From RGIG5579 sp045531235 (lineage in GTDB: Bacteria; Bacillota; Clostridia; Oscillospirales; SIG627): a stretch of DNA of 6,801 bases. Shown one piece after another: positions 1-5,870 of this stretch. Below the pieces are notes generated by a model. That model was not told the origin of the DNA, searched no databases, and saw only the letters and a list, made by a program, of their open reading frames with translations. The stretch spans positions 1 through 6,801 of the forward strand of contig JAZSDQ010000025.1 of assembly GCA_045531235.1 (NCBI GenBank). The letters are read 5' to 3'. The first letter of the stretch is position 1. Every line of letters begins with the position of its first letter. The translations under genes were made by a program, and so were the position numbers.

Positions 1-36
1 AAGCAAAACCAAAAGCCTTGTTTTTTTGGTGAACAT
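1..36 (-). CDS. 5' end of an unidentified gene, cut by the left edge
   Basis: An ATG at 36-34 overlaps the recD2 stop codon in a TGATG arrangement. It is preceded by AAGGAG (positions 50-45) with an 8-base spacer, so it has its own strong ribosome binding site and is probably also translationally coupled to recD2. Only 12 codons are visible, reading MFTKKTRLLVLL. This is a basic stretch followed by leucines and valines, compatible with a membrane-associated start or simply a hydrophobic N-terminus. In many Firmicutes a comF-like gene lies near recD2, but 12 residues cannot establish that here, so no function is assigned. That a gene starts here is well supported by the signals; its identity is open. 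Confidence 0.65.
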   Translation of the reverse strand, partial: MFTKKTRLLVLL

Positions 37-2261
37 CAATTTTTCTCCTTAAAAATTCGATACATTTCGCAAAGGCCCGTATAACGAAGTGCCTTGTGAT
101 CGTTTTCGATCATTCTTTGAACCGAGGATTCATCGCCTACAAGAATCACCATCTTTTTTGCTCGGGTAACGGCGGTGTAAATGAGATTTCGCGTGGCGAG
201 CATCGGCGGAGGATTCAAGACGGGAAGAATTACTACGGGGTATTCACTTCCCTGACTTTTGTGAACGGTAACGGCAAAGGCGTGTTCAATTTCATTTAAC
301 TCCTCAAAAGGATAGCAAACGATTTTGCCGTCAAAGGATACGGTAAGGGAATTGTCCTCAAAATCAATGCTTTCGATATAACCGATATCCCCGTTAAACA
401 CACCGAAGCCGCGGTGATCCTCATTTGCTGCTTCGTACCATTCGGCATCGTAATTGTTGCGGATCTGCATTACCTTATCGCCGACGCGGTAGACAATGCT
501 ACCCACAATTTTTTCATCTTTTTTATTGGACGGCGGATTTAGCGCCTCCTGCAAGGCAAGGTTCAAGCGCTCCGTGCCGAGATCCCCTTTTCTCGTACAA
601 CTGATGACCTGGATATCATCAAGGATCCCTTCTCCGTAGGTTTTGGGGAGTCTGTCCCGACAAAGGGAAACAACCGTTTGGGCGGCATCGGCAACACTTT
701 TCCTTTTCATAAAGAAAAAGTCGCCGTTTTTATCTGAGGGACGGGGCATTTCTCCACGGTTGATACGGTGAGCGTTCTCAACGATATCGCTCTCCCCTTT
801 CTGACGGAAAATGCGATCCAAGAGGCAAACGGAAAATGCATTGGAGGATATGGTATCCCAAAGCACGTCCCCTGCGCCGACGCTGGGAAGCTGGTCGCTG
901 TCTCCGATCAAAACGAGCCTGGTTCCCGGCTTTATCGCTTTCAACAAAGATGAAAAAAGCTGAATATCCACCATAGAAAGCTCGTCAACGATAACGGCAT
1001 CAAATTCCAAAGGCCGTTTTTCATTGCGGGCAAAATTCACTTTATCTTCGGGAGAATACTCCATTTCCAACAGTCTGTGAAGCGTTTTTGCTTCAAAGCC
1101 CGTAGACTGTGTCATTCTTTTGGAAGCGCGGCCTGTGGGGGCGGCAAGAGCGATCTCCATACCCACCTTGCGAAAAATATTGACAATGGCTTTAATGATA
1201 GTGGTTTTACCGGTGCCGGGACCGCCGGTTAATACCGTAACGGGTTTTTCAATGGCAGTACGAATGGCTTTCAGCTGTGCCGTGGCGTACTTGATCCCCT
1301 CGCTGATCTCTGTTTGGCGAATCAATTCTTCTACCCGATCAATGCTGCCGAAAAGGCTGATACGGGACAAAGAAACGAGCTTGGAAGCAGCGTAGGTTTC
1401 TGCCGTGAAAAATTCGGGCAGATACACCGCTTTTTCCTCACTGTTGTTATTTAAAATAAGATCAGCGGAACGGCAAAGTCCCATCAGGACCCGTTCCACT
1501 TCTTCCTCACCTACTTCCAAAAGCTTTGCAGATGCGGCAATCAGCTTTTCTCGAGGGAGGAAGCAGTGTCCGTTAGCGGAGGAATTGAAGCGAAGAACGT
1601 AGTGAAGTCCTGCGCGGATCCTTTCATCGCTGTCGCGGGCAAGACCGAGGCTTTGCGCCATGGCATCAGCCCTTTCAAAGCCAATGCCGTAGATCTCATC
1701 GCAGAGAATATAAGGATTGGACTTTACAAGATCAACAGCATGATTTCCCCAGCGTTTATAAATACGCACCGAGGTCGTCATACCGAAATATCCGCTGAAA
1801 AACATCATAATATTGCGGACACCGAACTGCTCACGGAAGTTTTGAGAGATCTCTCGGGCTTTTCGCATGGAAATGCCTTGGATATCCGAAAGAAGGTCGG
1901 GGTTATTCTCCAGAACATCAAAGGCTCTTTCACCGAAACGGTCTATAATTCTTTTGGCAAGAGCAGGACCGATCCCCTTGACGGAACGGGACGAAAGATA
2001 GCGAAGCATACTTTTTTCGTCGGCGGGCATACTCTTTTCAAAATAGCTCACCTTGAACTGCTTTCCGTAGGTAGGGTGATTCACCCATTCTCCCATGGCG
2101 GCAACAGAATCACCGATCATCAAGCTAGGCAAAATGCCCACCATGGTCACAGGCTCGTTTTCCCATTCAATGGCGCAAACGGTATAGCCGTTTTCGTCAT
2201 TCTGATAAACGATATCTTCAATTTCGCCTTCAATGCGGACAAGATCTTTTTTATCTGCCAT
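36..2261 (-). CDS. recD2: RecD2-family ATP-dependent 5'-3' DNA helicase
   Basis: A 741-residue superfamily 1B helicase of the RecD2/YrrC type, which unwinds DNA 5' to 3' and acts in repair and replication without RecB or RecC (family knowledge). An N-terminal OB-like segment lies at about residues 8-78. Helix-hairpin-helix stretches follow, one around 93-110 (KGIGPALAKRI) and others near 124-138 and 185-206. The motor carries Walker A GGPGTGKTT (346-354), motif Ia APTGRASKRM (374-383), Walker B VDELSMVD (425-432), motif III GDSDQLPSVGAGD (453-465), the FRQ arginine motif (485-487), VHKSQGSEYP (666-675) and a C-terminal YTAVTRAKK motif (695-703). An SH3-like insert probably lies near 618-652. 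The ATG at 2261 is preferred over one 12 codons upstream because AAAGGAGG lies 7 bases before it. The start lies inside the end of lnt, so it is the second gene of that operon. Length is normal for the family and all motifs are intact. Confidence 0.97.
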   Translation of the reverse strand: MADKKDLVRIEGEIEDIVYQNDENGYTVCAIEWENEPVTMVGILPSLMIGDSVAAMGEWVNHPTYGKQFKVSYFEKSMPADEKSMLRYLSSRSVKGIGPALAKRIIDRFGERAFDVLENNPDLLSDIQGISMRKAREISQNFREQFGVRNIMMFFSGYFGMTTSVRIYKRWGNHAVDLVKSNPYILCDEIYGIGFERADAMAQSLGLARDSDERIRAGLHYVLRFNSSANGHCFLPREKLIAASAKLLEVGEEEVERVLMGLCRSADLILNNNSEEKAVYLPEFFTAETYAASKLVSLSRISLFGSIDRVEELIRQTEISEGIKYATAQLKAIRTAIEKPVTVLTGGPGTGKTTIIKAIVNIFRKVGMEIALAAPTGRASKRMTQSTGFEAKTLHRLLEMEYSPEDKVNFARNEKRPLEFDAVIVDELSMVDIQLFSSLLKAIKPGTRLVLIGDSDQLPSVGAGDVLWDTISSNAFSVCLLDRIFRQKGESDIVENAHRINRGEMPRPSDKNGDFFFMKRKSVADAAQTVVSLCRDRLPKTYGEGILDDIQVISCTRKGDLGTERLNLALQEALNPPSNKKDEKIVGSIVYRVGDKVMQIRNNYDAEWYEAANEDHRGFGVFNGDIGYIESIDFEDNSLTVSFDGKIVCYPFEELNEIEHAFAVTVHKSQGSEYPVVILPVLNPPPMLATRNLIYTAVTRAKKMVILVGDESSVQRMIENDHKALRYTGLCEMYRIFKEKN
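45..50 (-). promoter_or_regulatory. Ribosome binding site of the left-edge gene
   Basis: AAGGAG on the minus strand, lying inside the last codons of recD2 and 8 bases before the ATG at 36. Its match to the anti-Shine-Dalgarno sequence and its spacing are the main evidence that a further gene begins at the recD2 stop codon. Confidence 0.65.
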
Positions 2262-3810
2262 TTTGTTTCCTCCTTTCCAAAAGCAAAAGAGAAACAAACA
2301 AAACCACGTAAACGATACTCAATGCAGGTAACAAAACTCTTCCCATAGCGGTATAGGGGGTAGTGCGCTCGGAAAAGCTGACGGTATCGCTAAGCGTGCC
2401 GCTTTTCAAGGGACCAAGCTCACTTTGCACTCTTCCTTTTGCGTCAATAAAGGCGGAAACGCCGCTGGAGGCGCAGCGCACGGTGGAACGGCCGTTTTCC
2501 ACACTGCGGAAGACGGCGTGGGCAAGGTGCTGCCAAACGGCGGGAGAATCCTTATACCAACCGTCATTGGTAACGATCACAAGAAGCTCGGCGCCGTCAC
2601 GAACACTTTTCCGTACAAGGGACGGAAATACAGATTCAAAGCAGATCACGGTGCCGATCTTACCCTTTTCCGTTTCAAAAATTTTGCTTTCGCTGCCTTG
2701 GGCAAGGTCTTCGCTGAGAACGTTGATCTCCCCTAAAACGGGAACAAGACGGGACAAAACATCCCGATACGGTAAATACTCGCCAAAAGGGACAAGATGC
2801 CGCTTGGTATAGGCATCGGAAATTTCGTTTTCATTGACAAGAACTGCGCTGTTAGAGCTTTTTCCCTCAAGCTTCCAGAAGCAACCCATCAAAATGGGAG
2901 TATCAATTTCTGCGGAAAGCTCTTTATAATATTCTTGCAAAGCAGTGCTTTCATAAAGATTGACAGGCACAGCGCTTTCCGGCCAAACAATAAGTTCGGT
3001 GCCGTCCTCGGTGTTTTCCAAAGTCAGATCGGTATAAGTTTCCAAAGCAGAAGAATTGCCGCTCCACTGCTCCCCTGCCAAAATGCAACCTTGCACGGAA
3101 GTCACTTTCAGCGTTTCACCGTTTTCATTTACGGAAAGCATTACAAAGCCAAACAGAAGATTGATCGAAAACAAAGCGCAAGCAGAAATGAGAAATACAC
3201 GTTTCTTCTCATAAGCAGTGAAAAATGCAAGGGCCAAAAGGGCAGAAAACAGAAGAATGATAAAATCTACGCCCTCAATGCCCAAAACAGAAGCGGCTTG
3301 AATCAGCACGGGAGCGCGGTACTGCCCGAGGGAGATCCTCACCCAAGGGAAAGCAAGGGCAGAAAGCTCCGTGATACGCTCTGAAAGGAGAATGCCGAAA
3401 ACGGCGGTAAACAAAAGGAATGCGGAACTTTTTATTTTTTTGGAAACAAGATGGCAAAGGGCGGTAGGGATAGCGAACAAAACTCCGTGGAGAAGAGAGA
3501 TGCCGAGCCATGCCAGACAAACGACAAACAAGGATTCTCCCTCATTAAGCCCTGCAAAATCCAGAGGATACATCCAAAGGAACCAAAAATAGACAAAAAA
3601 ATGATAAAAAAAGCCGAAGAACGATCCACGGAAAGCTGAAGAAAAGAACTTAACTTTTCCCGAAGTCTTCAAAACCACGTGAAAAAACGGAAGAAAAGCC
3701 ACCCAAGACAGCAAAAAAAGCGAGGGGAACATCATAGGTAAGGCCGCAAGCAAGGCGGAACAAAGAAGCTGAACATAAGAATTCAAAAGAAATGCTTTCT
3801 TTCTTTTCAC
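2251..3810 (-). CDS. lnt: Apolipoprotein N-acyltransferase (Lnt)
   Basis: Lnt is an integral membrane enzyme that transfers an acyl chain from phospholipid to the N-terminal cysteine of diacylated lipoproteins (family knowledge). The 519-residue product has hydrophobic segments at roughly 10-45, 62-82, 93-116, 129-146, 166-198 and 205-226. A nitrilase-like domain follows (about 233-480), then a final membrane helix near 491-510 and a basic tail. The expected triad is present: Glu278 in WPESAVP, Lys336 in YTKRHLVPFGEYLP and Cys390 in VICFES. The associated glutamates Glu344 and Glu392 and a tryptophan at 249 in the substrate loop are also there. The frame stays open upstream to an ATG at 4014, but that would run through the promoter and into mrp. 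The GTG at 3810 is chosen because GGGAGGG lies 6 bases before it and it keeps the first membrane segment; the resulting length is typical. First gene of the lnt-recD2 operon, overlapping recD2 by 11 bases. A related carbon-nitrogen hydrolase is less likely given the full architecture. Confidence 0.93.
   Translation of the reverse strand: MKRKKAFLLNSYVQLLCSALLAALPMMFPSLFLLSWVAFLPFFHVVLKTSGKVKFFSSAFRGSFFGFFYHFFVYFWFLWMYPLDFAGLNEGESLFVVCLAWLGISLLHGVLFAIPTALCHLVSKKIKSSAFLLFTAVFGILLSERITELSALAFPWVRISLGQYRAPVLIQAASVLGIEGVDFIILLFSALLALAFFTAYEKKRVFLISACALFSINLLFGFVMLSVNENGETLKVTSVQGCILAGEQWSGNSSALETYTDLTLENTEDGTELIVWPESAVPVNLYESTALQEYYKELSAEIDTPILMGCFWKLEGKSSNSAVLVNENEISDAYTKRHLVPFGEYLPYRDVLSRLVPVLGEINVLSEDLAQGSESKIFETEKGKIGTVICFESVFPSLVRKSVRDGAELLVIVTNDGWYKDSPAVWQHLAHAVFRSVENGRSTVRCASSGVSAFIDAKGRVQSELGPLKSGTLSDTVSFSERTTPYTAMGRVLLPALSIVYVVLFVSLLLLERRKQNGR
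2269..2276 (-). promoter_or_regulatory. Ribosome binding site fixing the recD2 start
   Basis: AAAGGAGG on the minus strand, 7 bases before the ATG at 2261 and embedded in the last codons of lnt. It selects this ATG over the in-frame one at 2297. Because ribosomes ending lnt pass over this site, the two genes are probably translationally coupled (inference). Confidence 0.85.
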
Positions 3811-3816
3811 TTCTTT

Positions 3817-3823
3817 CCCTCCC
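3817..3823 (-). promoter_or_regulatory. Ribosome binding site supporting a GTG start for lnt
   Basis: GGGAGGG on the minus strand, 6 bases before the GTG at 3810. No ATG is available in frame between here and residue 26, which lies inside the first membrane segment. This site therefore decides the start. Confidence 0.75.
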
Positions 3824-3844
3824 TTTTTGACAATGAATAATAAT

Positions 3845-3873
3845 ATTATACTATAAATGCAAAATAAAGTAAA
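3845..3873 (-). promoter_or_regulatory. Promoter of the lnt-recD2 operon
   Basis: On the minus strand, TTTACT (3873-3868, four of six consensus bases) is followed after 17 bases by TATAAT (3850-3845, perfect). The predicted transcript would start near 3838 and have a leader of about 28 bases before the GTG at 3810, room for the ribosome binding site and little else. It sits back-to-back with the mrp promoter, the two -35 boxes being 7 bases apart. Confidence 0.7.
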
Positions 3874-3880
3874 GGCGAAC

Positions 3881-3908
3881 TTGACAAAAAAGGATTTCAA
3901 ATTATAAT
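3881..3908 (+). promoter_or_regulatory. Promoter of mrp
   Basis: TTGACA (3881-3886) and TATAAT (3903-3908), both perfect sigma-A consensus hexamers, separated by 16 bases. Transcription would begin near 3915. That rules out the in-frame ATG at 3911 as a start and supports the ATG at 3938, leaving a leader of about 23 bases. Confidence 0.82.
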
Positions 3909-3937
3909 GAATGAGTGAAAGAAAGCGAGGTCTAACT

Positions 3938-4750
3938 ATGAGCGAATGTAACCACGACTGCTCCTCCTGCGGGAAGGACTGCAGCGAAAAAGCAAGTTTG
4001 ATTGAAAAACCCAATCAGAACAGCAAAATCAAAAAAGTAATCGGTATCGTCAGCGGAAAAGGCGGCGTAGGTAAAAGCCTTGTCACCTCCCTTTTGGCTT
4101 CCGAAACCGCAAAAAAAGGAAAGAAAGTTGCTATTCTTGATGCAGACCTAACAGGTCCCAGCATTCCCAAAGCATTTGGAATCACGGAAAAAGCAACTGC
4201 CGACGATGTGGGACTGAATCCTGCCATCAGCCGCAGCGGCATTAAAGTAATGAGCTTGAACCTGCTCTTGGAAAACGAAAGTGATCCCGTAGTATGGCGC
4301 GGCCCTGTCATTGCCGGTACGGTAAAGCAGTTCTGGACCGAAGTAAATTGGGGTGAGGTTGACTATATGTACGTGGATATGCCTCCCGGAACAGGCGACG
4401 TACCTTTGACCGTGTTCCAATCTCTGCCCGTAGACGGCATTATCATCGTTACCTCTCCTCAGGAGCTGGTTTCCATGATCGTGGAAAAAGCAGTAAAGAT
4501 GGCAAGACTGATGAACATTCCCATTCTCGGTCTTGTGGAAAACATGTCTTATTACGTTTGTCCCGATTGCGGCAAAGAGCACGCCATCTTTGGTGAAAGC
4601 CACGTAGAAAGCACTGCAAAGGAATTTGAGATCCCTGCTTTTGCAAAGCTCCCCATTGATCCCTCTCTTGCCAGAACCGTAGACCAAGGCGATATTGAAA
4701 AATACGAAGCCAAGAGTCTTGAAAACATTTTAAACGCTCTGGAAGCATAA
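3938..4750 (+). CDS. mrp: Mrp/NBP35-family iron-sulfur cluster carrier ATPase
   Basis: A 270-residue cytoplasmic P-loop ATPase of the Mrp/ApbC/NBP35 family, which binds a 4Fe-4S cluster, usually as a dimer, and passes it to target enzymes (family knowledge). The N-terminus holds four close cysteines, Cys4, Cys8, Cys11 and Cys15. The deviant Walker A is GKGGVGKS (40-47), with the switch region DADLTGPSIP (68-77) and Walker B VDYMYVDMPPGTGD (141-154). The signature CPDC pair, Cys208 and Cys211, should bridge a cluster between subunits. The ATG at 3938 is preferred to the one at 3911, because the promoter -10 box ends at 3908 and GAGG lies 7 bases before 3938. Transcribed alone from its own promoter, divergent from lnt and convergent with lplA. 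Mrp is favoured over MinD or ParA relatives by the CPDC pair and the PPGTGD motif. Confidence 0.95.
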   Translation: MSECNHDCSSCGKDCSEKASLIEKPNQNSKIKKVIGIVSGKGGVGKSLVTSLLASETAKKGKKVAILDADLTGPSIPKAFGITEKATADDVGLNPAISRSGIKVMSLNLLLENESDPVVWRGPVIAGTVKQFWTEVNWGEVDYMYVDMPPGTGDVPLTVFQSLPVDGIIIVTSPQELVSMIVEKAVKMARLMNIPILGLVENMSYYVCPDCGKEHAIFGESHVESTAKEFEIPAFAKLPIDPSLARTVDQGDIEKYEAKSLENILNALEA

Positions 4751-4751
4751 C

Positions 4752-4785
4752 AAAAAAGAACCGCTGCGATGCAGCGGTTCTTTTC
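4752..4785. terminator. Bidirectional Rho-independent terminator between mrp and lplA
   Basis: A perfect 10-base stem, GAACCGCTGC (4758-4767) with GCAGCGGTTC (4771-4780), closes a 3-base GAT loop. A run of A precedes it and TTTT follows, so the stem can be extended by four A-T pairs. On the plus strand the T tract ends mrp transcripts, and on the minus strand the A run becomes a T tract that ends lplA transcripts. It starts immediately after the mrp stop and lies just past the lplA stop, as expected for a convergent pair. Confidence 0.9.
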
Positions 4786-4788
4786 ATT

Positions 4789-5757
4789 TTAAGGTAAAAT
4801 ATTTTCCAAAGCAAGACTGCGGATACATTGGTCTTCCGAAGAAAGAAGAACAGTTTTCACCGCTTCCCTTTCAAAGGGGATTCCTTGGAGCAAAGCTTTT
4901 ATTTTTTCGCAAAGCTCAGGATCCATGGCATCGGAATACGCCTGCAAGGAAGCGATATTGCCCCGTTCAAAGGAAAAGAGCAAATGGATCTCCCCCCAGG
5001 GAAAACGCTTTTTCCATTCGTAATCGAATTTCGGTGTCTGACCGAAACGCCATTCATGGGAGGCGTGCTTTTTTCTGTATTCCTCAATCTCTAACTGTTC
5101 CGAGGCGGAAAAATTCCACTCTGCCCAATAGCCGAAGGTATTCTCAAGCTGTCGGAGAATGGCTCCCCGTAGGGAACGGACGGTAAGAGCCCCATTGAAT
5201 TCACTCAGATTGCACACACGGCTTCTAACGGAACTGATCCCTTTGGATTGGATCTTACCGGGAGACACCGAAAGATACTGTGTTAAGCGATCAAGAGAAG
5301 CGGAACACAGTAGGGTACCGTGGTGTTGACGGGTCCCTTTTCTAGTGGCAAAAGCGTTGCCGGAGAACTTTCTTCCTTGACATTCCAAGTCGTTTCTTCC
5401 GGTAAAAGCGGCTTCGATACCAAGACTTTGTACCGCTTTCAGGATCATATTCAATTGAAGTGCTTCGTCGTAGCGTTCTTTTCCTGCAATGAATGAAAAA
5501 TTCAGATTTCCCTCATCGTGATACACGGCACCGCCGCCGCTAACGCGACGAACCAGCTGAACACCGTCTTTTTCCATACGGTCAAGATCGCACTCGATCC
5601 AGGGATTCTGATTTTTTCCGATGATAACTGCATTTCCATTCTGATAAAAATGCAAAACAAGATCCTCACTGCCGATGTGATCCAAAAACCATTCATCGGT
5701 GGCAAGGTTCGTATAGCCGTCAAGGCTTTGAGATTCATAAACAAACGTTCGCTTCAT
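4789..5757 (-). CDS. lplA: Lipoate-protein ligase A
   Basis: A 322-residue cytoplasmic ligase that activates free lipoate with ATP to lipoyl-AMP and attaches it to a lysine of lipoyl-domain proteins such as pyruvate dehydrogenase E2 or glycine cleavage H protein (family knowledge). The signature RRVSGGGAVYHDEGN spans residues 70-84. Lys130 in the GRKFSGNA segment matches the lipoyl-adenylate-binding lysine. The KGISSVRSRVCNL segment (172-184) and TPKFDY (241-246) are also typical. The C-terminal accessory domain (about 250-320) is present, so it is the bipartite full-length form, not a truncated LplA or an octanoyltransferase of the LipB/LipM type. The ATG at 5757 is chosen over an in-frame ATG 13 codons upstream because AGGAG lies 5 bases before it and the upstream ATG would fall inside the predicted promoter region. 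Single-gene unit, divergent from radA. It suggests the cell can salvage lipoate; no lipoate synthesis gene is visible here. Confidence 0.95.
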   Translation of the reverse strand: MKRTFVYESQSLDGYTNLATDEWFLDHIGSEDLVLHFYQNGNAVIIGKNQNPWIECDLDRMEKDGVQLVRRVSGGGAVYHDEGNLNFSFIAGKERYDEALQLNMILKAVQSLGIEAAFTGRNDLECQGRKFSGNAFATRKGTRQHHGTLLCSASLDRLTQYLSVSPGKIQSKGISSVRSRVCNLSEFNGALTVRSLRGAILRQLENTFGYWAEWNFSASEQLEIEEYRKKHASHEWRFGQTPKFDYEWKKRFPWGEIHLLFSFERGNIASLQAYSDAMDPELCEKIKALLQGIPFEREAVKTVLLSSEDQCIRSLALENILP

Positions 5758-5778
5758 ACCTGCTCCTTTTCTCCTTTC

Positions 5779-5806
5779 AGTATAACAAAATCCCAAGGAA
5801 AAGCAA
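5779..5806 (-). promoter_or_regulatory. Extended -10 promoter of lplA
   Basis: On the minus strand, TATACT (5784-5779, five of six bases) is preceded by TGT, which gives an extended -10 element. A weak -35, TTGCTT (5806-5801), lies 16 bases upstream. Transcription would start near 5772, giving a very short leader of about 15 bases that contains the AGGAG ribosome binding site. Confidence 0.6.
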
Positions 5807-5814
5807 GATAGAAA

Positions 5815-5843
5815 TTGACATCTCCCCTACTTTTTTCTATAAT
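5815..5843 (+). promoter_or_regulatory. Consensus sigma-A promoter of radA
   Basis: TTGACA (5815-5820) and TATAAT (5838-5843) are both perfect and lie exactly 17 bases apart, the optimal spacing. Transcription would begin near 5850, about 20 bases before the ATG at 5871. No operator-like inverted repeat is visible over it, so strong constitutive expression is the simplest reading. Confidence 0.88.
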
Positions 5844-5870
5844 AAAAACATAAAGAATGAAGGAGTAGCT

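Noticed and set aside
1566..2348. A 260-codon open frame on the plus strand, opposite recD2
   Set aside because: It is fully antisense to the well-supported recD2 and lnt ends, has no ribosome binding site or recognisable motif, and its composition is what reverse reading of coding sequence gives.
2797..3384. A 195-codon open frame on the plus strand, opposite lnt
   Set aside because: Antisense to lnt, basic and low in recognisable domain content, no convincing start signals; treated as a by-product of codon bias.
3911..3937. Upstream extension of mrp to the ATG at 3911
   Set aside because: The -10 box ends at 3908, so this ATG would be at or upstream of the transcript start; the ATG at 3938 has a suitably spaced GAGG.
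3811..4014. Upstream extension of lnt by 68 codons to an ATG at 4014
   Set aside because: The extension runs through the lnt promoter and is antisense to mrp; the GTG at 3810 has a good ribosome binding site and gives the usual family length.
5758..5870. Possible riboswitch, small RNA or operator in the lplA-radA gap
   Set aside because: The 113 bases are accounted for by two promoters and two ribosome binding sites; I see no substantial inverted repeat, and the predicted leaders of about 15-20 bases are too short for a riboswitch.
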